Assembly: GCA_902768125.1 (NCBI GenBank)
Contig: CACXKA010000023.1
Coordinates: 1 to 35,906 of the forward strand
Origin: an uncultured Bacteroidales bacterium
Lineage (GTDB): Bacteria; Bacteroidota; Bacteroidia; Bacteroidales; Bacteroidaceae
Direction: 5' to 3'
DNA length: 35,906 bases
Shown one piece after another: positions 32,965-35,906 of this stretch (position 1 is its first letter; each line of letters begins with the position of its first letter). Under the pieces are notes generated by a model, which had not been told where the DNA came from, ran no database searches, and worked only from the letters and a program-made list of their open reading frames with translations. Made by a program: the position numbers and the translations under genes.

Positions 32965-33300
32965 CTATATCAACCTCCTGCTTTTCAAATTATGCACCGT
33001 ACTTTCCAGTTCACCCCAAGCTGTATCCAATTGCTCCAAGGTTTCTTTACCTTCATCAGTCAGTACATAATACTTGCGCGGAGGTCCTTGAGTACTCTCC
33101 TGCCATTCGTAACCCAGCAAACCGTCATTCTTCAGTCGGGTGAGCAACGGATACAACGTGCCTTCCACGACCAAGAGGTTCGCTTCTTTCAAACGCCTGA
33201 TGATGTCAGAAGTATAGTATGCTTTCTCATTGAGCAGCAACATAATGCAGTACTCCAGCATACCCTTCCTCATCTGTGATTTTGCATTGTCAACATTCAT
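32965..33300 (-). CDS. PadR family transcriptional regulator
   Basis: This small winged-helix repressor has 111 residues from the start at 33300. The frame is open further upstream to 33396, but the predicted promoter (33343-33373) lies inside that extension. The shorter start MNVDNAKSQMRKG also matches the usual PadR N terminus. Family features are MLEYCIMLLL, YYTSDIIRRL, VEGTLYPLLTRLKNDGLL and the wing GPPRKYYVLTDEGK. PadR proteins often repress membrane or efflux genes and respond to small ligands. It is the first gene of the unit with the membrane protein and PspC and probably autoregulates it. Confidence 0.9.
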   Translation of the reverse strand: MNVDNAKSQMRKGMLEYCIMLLLNEKAYYTSDIIRRLKEANLLVVEGTLYPLLTRLKNDGLLGYEWQESTQGPPRKYYVLTDEGKETLEQLDTAWGELESTVHNLKSRRLI

Positions 33301-33342
33301 AAGAGTAATGATTAAACAGTTTTGTTTTCTTGATTTTCGCTG

Positions 33343-33373
33343 CAAAGTTAGGTAAAACATAAATACCTTGCAA
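33343..33373 (-). promoter_or_regulatory. Promoter for the padR-pspC operon
   Basis: On the minus strand TTG (plus 33371-33373) is followed after 20 bp by TAACTTTG (plus 33343-33350). It fixes the PadR start at 33300 rather than 33396. Confidence 0.75.
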
Positions 33374-33442
33374 TACATAGTACTGTATTTTAACACAAGT
33401 TAACTAACAAGAGGGTAAGAAGGCACATTTTTAGGATGGAAT

Positions 33443-33473
33443 TTGGAACTATGGAGGAAAAGTTCTACCTTTG
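33443..33473 (+). promoter_or_regulatory. Promoter for the MBL-fold lipoprotein gene
   Basis: TTG at 33443-33445 is followed after 20 bp by TACCTTTG at 33466-33473, 40 bp before the ATG at 33514. Confidence 0.75.
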
Positions 33474-33513
33474 CAAACACAAATTAAAATAACCGACAAT
33501 CATCAAAGCGTAT

Positions 33514-34254
33514 ATGAAGAAGATTATCACCTCCTTATTGGCATTGCTGGTGCTGACAACAGCATGTGCCCAACCTCAGAACGACCCTTATGAGGTCGAT
33601 GTGTTCAAGACCAAGAGTGGAAAGACCCTCAAGTTCCATGCGCTGGTTCACTCCAGTATTCGGATAGAGTATGAAGGGCTAGAGATTGAGATTGACCCTG
33701 TGATGAAAATGGGCAACAAGACGATTGACTATGCGTCCATGCCGAAGGCTGACTACCTGTTTGTGACCCATGAACATGGTGACCACTTCGACAAGGAAGC
33801 CATCAAGACGCTGTCTGACGCAGAAACCCAGCTCATCATGAATGGACGATGTGTGGAGATGTATGGCGCAGGTAAGGCGATGAAGAACGGCGAGAAGATA
33901 GAGTTGGCAAAGGACTTCACAGTGGAAGCTGTGCCTGCCTACAACATCACGGAAGGGCGCACCCAGTTTCACCCCAAAGGTCGTGACAACGGCTATATCC
34001 TGACCATCGACGGCTTGAGAATTTACATTGCTGGCGACACAGAGGATATCCCAGAAATGGAAAGTATCAAGAACATCGACATCGCCTTCTTACCTTGCAA
34101 CCAGCCCTATACGATGACAACGGAGCAGTTGGTGAAGGCAGCCAAGACCATCCAACCCAAGGTGCTGTTCCCTTACCACTACGGACAAACGAACGTGAGC
34201 ACGATTCCTTCCCAACTGACAGGCATCGATGTGAGAATCAGACATTACGAATAA
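33514..34254 (+). CDS. MBL-fold metallo-hydrolase, probable lipoprotein
   Basis: This 246-residue metallo-beta-lactamase-fold protein is related to the UlaG / UPF0173 type. The N terminus is a signal peptide with Cys18 after LTTA, compatible with a lipobox and membrane anchoring in the periplasm. The metal-binding motif is THEHGDHFD (His86, His88, Asp90, His91), a later GDTEDIPEM supplies another metal-ligand Asp, and FPYHYGQT supplies the C-terminal His. The substrate is unknown. Most UlaG relatives are cytoplasmic, so the lipoprotein signal is notable. The Dabb-domain gene begins 29 bp downstream, probably in the same transcript. Confidence 0.85.
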   Translation: MKKIITSLLALLVLTTACAQPQNDPYEVDVFKTKSGKTLKFHALVHSSIRIEYEGLEIEIDPVMKMGNKTIDYASMPKADYLFVTHEHGDHFDKEAIKTLSDAETQLIMNGRCVEMYGAGKAMKNGEKIELAKDFTVEAVPAYNITEGRTQFHPKGRDNGYILTIDGLRIYIAGDTEDIPEMESIKNIDIAFLPCNQPYTMTTEQLVKAAKTIQPKVLFPYHYGQTNVSTIPSQLTGIDVRIRHYE

Positions 34255-34283
34255 TACAACATGACAATAACAACAAAACTCTT

Positions 34284-34589
34284 ATGGTAAAGCACATCAT
34301 TCTCTGGACATTGAATCCAGAACTCTCTGAGGCGGAGAAAAAAGAAGTGAAAGCAGGCATCAAGGAAAGTTTGGAAGGACTGGTCGGCAAAGTGCCAGGA
34401 CTCATCGACGTGAAGGTGAATGTGGATGGCCGTCTGGATTCATCCAACGCTGACGTGATGCTCGACAGCACCCTCGAATCGGCTGAAGCACTCAAAGGAT
34501 ACGCTGTTCATCCTGACCACGTAGCTGTGGCAAACACGAAGGTTCGCCCATACACCATTCAGCGTTCGTGCCTCGACTTTGAGGTGTAA
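34284..34589 (+). CDS. Dabb (stress-responsive A/B barrel) domain protein
   Basis: This small 101-residue ferredoxin-like barrel starts MVKHIILWTLNPEL, the classic opening of the Dabb family. It ends with HPDHVAVANTKVRPYTIQRSCLDFEV, which contains the conserved YAVHPDH motif region. The frame is open upstream to 34095, but that extension overlaps the MBL gene and lacks family similarity, so 34284 is chosen. The biochemical role of single Dabb proteins is not well defined. A perfect terminator palindrome follows. Confidence 0.88.
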   Translation: MVKHIILWTLNPELSEAEKKEVKAGIKESLEGLVGKVPGLIDVKVNVDGRLDSSNADVMLDSTLESAEALKGYAVHPDHVAVANTKVRPYTIQRSCLDFEV

Positions 34590-34612
34590 GTCCTTGCTAT
34601 TATCCTCAACAA

Positions 34613-34653
34613 AAGAGAGCGTTGCAGAATAATTCTGCAACGCTCTCTTATTA
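34613..34653. terminator. Terminator after the Dabb gene
   Basis: AAGAGAGCGTTGCAGAAT (34613-34630) and its exact complement (34632-34649) are separated by one base. T-rich sequence follows on the plus strand and the left arm is preceded by AA. It can serve both strands; the frdB gene stops about 90 bp further on. Confidence 0.85.
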
Positions 34654-34739
34654 TATATAATGTGTATTAGTCGGCCAGTTTACCTGCGGTGAACTTAGCT
34701 ACGTTCGGCATAACTCAAGCAAGCTTGGTTCTGTGCTCA

Positions 34740-35504
34740 CTAATCGCTAAGTTTTGCCTTGATGAACTCGCGGTTCAGACGGGCAATGTTGGCGATGGTT
34801 TCGCACTTAGGGCAAACGGCTTCGCAAGCACGGGTGTTGGTGCAGTTTCCGAAACCGAGTTCGTCCATCTTGGCAACCATTGCCTTAGCACGACGGGCTG
34901 CCTCTACGCGACCTTGGGGGAGGAGAGCGAGCTGGCTAACCTTCGAGGAAACGAAGAGCATCGCAGAACCGTTCTTGCAGGCAGCGACGCAAGCACCACA
35001 ACCGATGCAGCTTGCGCAATCCATTGCCTCATCAGCATCCTCCTTGGGGATGAGGATAGCGTTGGCATCCTGTGGAGCACCTGTGCGAACGGTGGTGTAG
35101 CCACCTGCCTGAATGATCTTGTCGAAGGCGGTGCGGTCAACCATGCAGTCCTTGATGACAGGGAAACCTGCCGAGCGCCAAGGCTCGATGGTGATGACGT
35201 CACCCTCGTTGAACTTGCGCATGTAGAGCTGGCAAGTGGTGGCTCCACGCTCAGTCTTGCCGTGAGGCGTACCGTTGATGTAGAGCGAGCACATACCGCA
35301 GATACCTTCGCGGCAGTCGTGGTCAAACACGAAAGGCTCCTTGCCTTCCTCAATCAGCTGCTCGTTGAGGATGTCGAGCATTTCGAGGAACGAAGTATCA
35401 CCAGGGATGTCCTTCATTACCTTCTCTTCAAAATGGCCAGCATCTTTAGGACCATTCTGCTTCCAGTATTTTACTGTGAAGCTTTTCAATATCTTTTCTG
35501 CCAT
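34740..35504 (-). CDS. frdB: Fumarate reductase / succinate dehydrogenase iron-sulfur subunit
   Basis: This electron-transfer subunit of the membrane quinol:fumarate reductase is central to anaerobic fumarate respiration and succinate production in Bacteroidales. In 254 residues, the plant-type 2Fe-2S domain has Cys64, Cys69, Cys72 (CREGICGMC) and Cys91. The C-terminal domain has [14 protein letters not shown] (Cys166, 169, 172, 176) and [14 protein letters not shown] (Cys221, 227, 231), which supply the 4Fe-4S and 3Fe-4S clusters. The gene lies 5 bp after frdA, in the usual C-A-B order of this phylum. Fumarate reductase is preferred over SDH by lifestyle, not by sequence alone. Confidence 0.93.
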   Translation of the reverse strand: MAEKILKSFTVKYWKQNGPKDAGHFEEKVMKDIPGDTSFLEMLDILNEQLIEEGKEPFVFDHDCREGICGMCSLYINGTPHGKTERGATTCQLYMRKFNEGDVITIEPWRSAGFPVIKDCMVDRTAFDKIIQAGGYTTVRTGAPQDANAILIPKEDADEAMDCASCIGCGACVAACKNGSAMLFVSSKVSQLALLPQGRVEAARRAKAMVAKMDELGFGNCTNTRACEAVCPKCETIANIARLNREFIKAKLSD

Positions 35505-35509
35505 AGTGA

Positions 35510-35906
35510 TTAATTCTTGTAGTTACGTGTTTGTACCTTGATTGCTTCATACTCGAGTGGCTCCTTGATGAGCGTTGGAGCGGCAGCGTCAGTGCCTTCG
35601 TACTTCCAGCAGCCCACGTAGAAGAAGTTCTTGTCGTCGCGCTTAGCTTCGCCTTCCTCTGTCTGGTGCTCCTCGCGGAAGTGACCACCACAAGATTCCT
35701 CACGAGAGAGGGCATCGTAAGCGATGAGCTTACCCATGGTGATGAAGTCGTCGAGGTGGATAGCCTTGTCGAGCTCCACATTGAGACCTTCGCGATTGCC
35801 TGGGATAAAGAGGTTGGTGTCGAATTCCTTGCGGAGTTCGTCGATGAGCTTGATGCCCTTCTCGAGACCTTCCTTCGTACGACCCATGCCGATGTACTCC
35901 CAGCAG
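35510..35906 (-). CDS. frdA: Fumarate reductase / succinate dehydrogenase flavoprotein subunit, C-terminal part (truncated by the window edge)
   Basis: The frame runs in from the right edge (codons for CWEYIG precede the Met at 35887), so the Met is internal. About 131 residues of the C-terminal domain are visible, with the helical region ([15 protein letters not shown]) and the conserved segment [14 protein letters not shown] that follows the FAD-binding part in this family. It ends 5 bp before frdB. The FAD-binding and active-site residues lie outside the window. Confidence 0.92.
   Translation of the reverse strand, partial: CWEYIGMGRTKEGLEKGIKLIDELRKEFDTNLFIPGNREGLNVELDKAIHLDDFITMGKLIAYDALSREESCGGHFREEHQTEEGEAKRDDKNFFYVGCWKYEGTDAAAPTLIKEPLEYEAIKVQTRNYKN

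Noticed and set aside
33301-33396. Upstream start for the PadR protein
   Set aside because: The extension contains the predicted promoter region and does not match the PadR N terminus.
34650-34739. Possible small gene or pseudogene between the Dabb terminator and frdB
   Set aside because: Stops occur in the frame following frdB and no start with a ribosome site or recognisable peptide was seen.

Overview
The window looks like chromosomal DNA of a Prevotellaceae bacterium (Prevotella/Segatella-like). The basis is fourfold: most upstream regions carry the Bacteroidetes promoter form (a TTG element about 20-22 bp before TAnnTTTG); there is a hybrid two-component regulator with a fused AraC domain; glycoside hydrolases with signal peptides are dense; and the fumarate reductase and 2-oxoacid:ferredoxin oxidoreductase genes are typical of anaerobic Bacteroidales. 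No rRNA, tRNA, CRISPR array, insertion sequence or phage gene was seen.

Layout. 1-2.8 kb: the tail of an unidentified gene; a small heat-shock protein gene split by a 14-bp tandem duplication; then rfbB and a C_GCAxxG_C_C redox-type protein in a probable operon. 2.8-5.7 kb: korAB, a two-subunit 2-oxoacid:ferredoxin oxidoreductase on the minus strand. 5.9-30.2 kb: a large polysaccharide-degradation locus with GH127, GH31, GH97, a three-module 1105-aa secreted protein, an HTCS regulator, a CE1-CE6 double esterase, GH5, GH43 and GH3. 30.4-33.3 kb: a PadR / membrane protein / PspC envelope-stress-type operon. 33.5-34.6 kb: an MBL-fold lipoprotein and a Dabb-domain protein. 34.7-35.9 kb: frdB and the 3' part of frdA.

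How the genes fit together. The enzyme set reads as a decorated-xylan (arabinoxylan-like) locus. A GH5 endo-enzyme and the acetyl/feruloyl-type esterase would open the polymer. GH43 and GH3 would take xylo-oligosaccharides to monomers. GH127, GH31 and GH97 would remove arabinofuranosyl, alpha-xylosyl and alpha-galactosyl decorations. The HTCS is the obvious candidate regulator. No SusC/SusD pair is present in the window. Four secreted proteins (1105-aa protein, CE1-CE6, GH5, GH43) end in the same C-terminal tail resembling a sorting signal, while GH127, GH31, GH97 and GH3 lack it. This suggests two cellular destinations.

The most unusual non-coding signal is a set of intergenic arrays with helical-turn periodicity: 4 x 21 bp at 203-286; GTTTAA phased 10-21-10 bp at 355-401; a mirror-symmetric GTAAAT/ATTTAC array at 11111-11205 with spacing 11-11-14 | 14-11-11; about 4 x 22 plus 4 x 21 bp at 13288-13462; and 3 x 22 bp at 30296-30361. 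The sequences differ but the period stays at one or two turns of the double helix.
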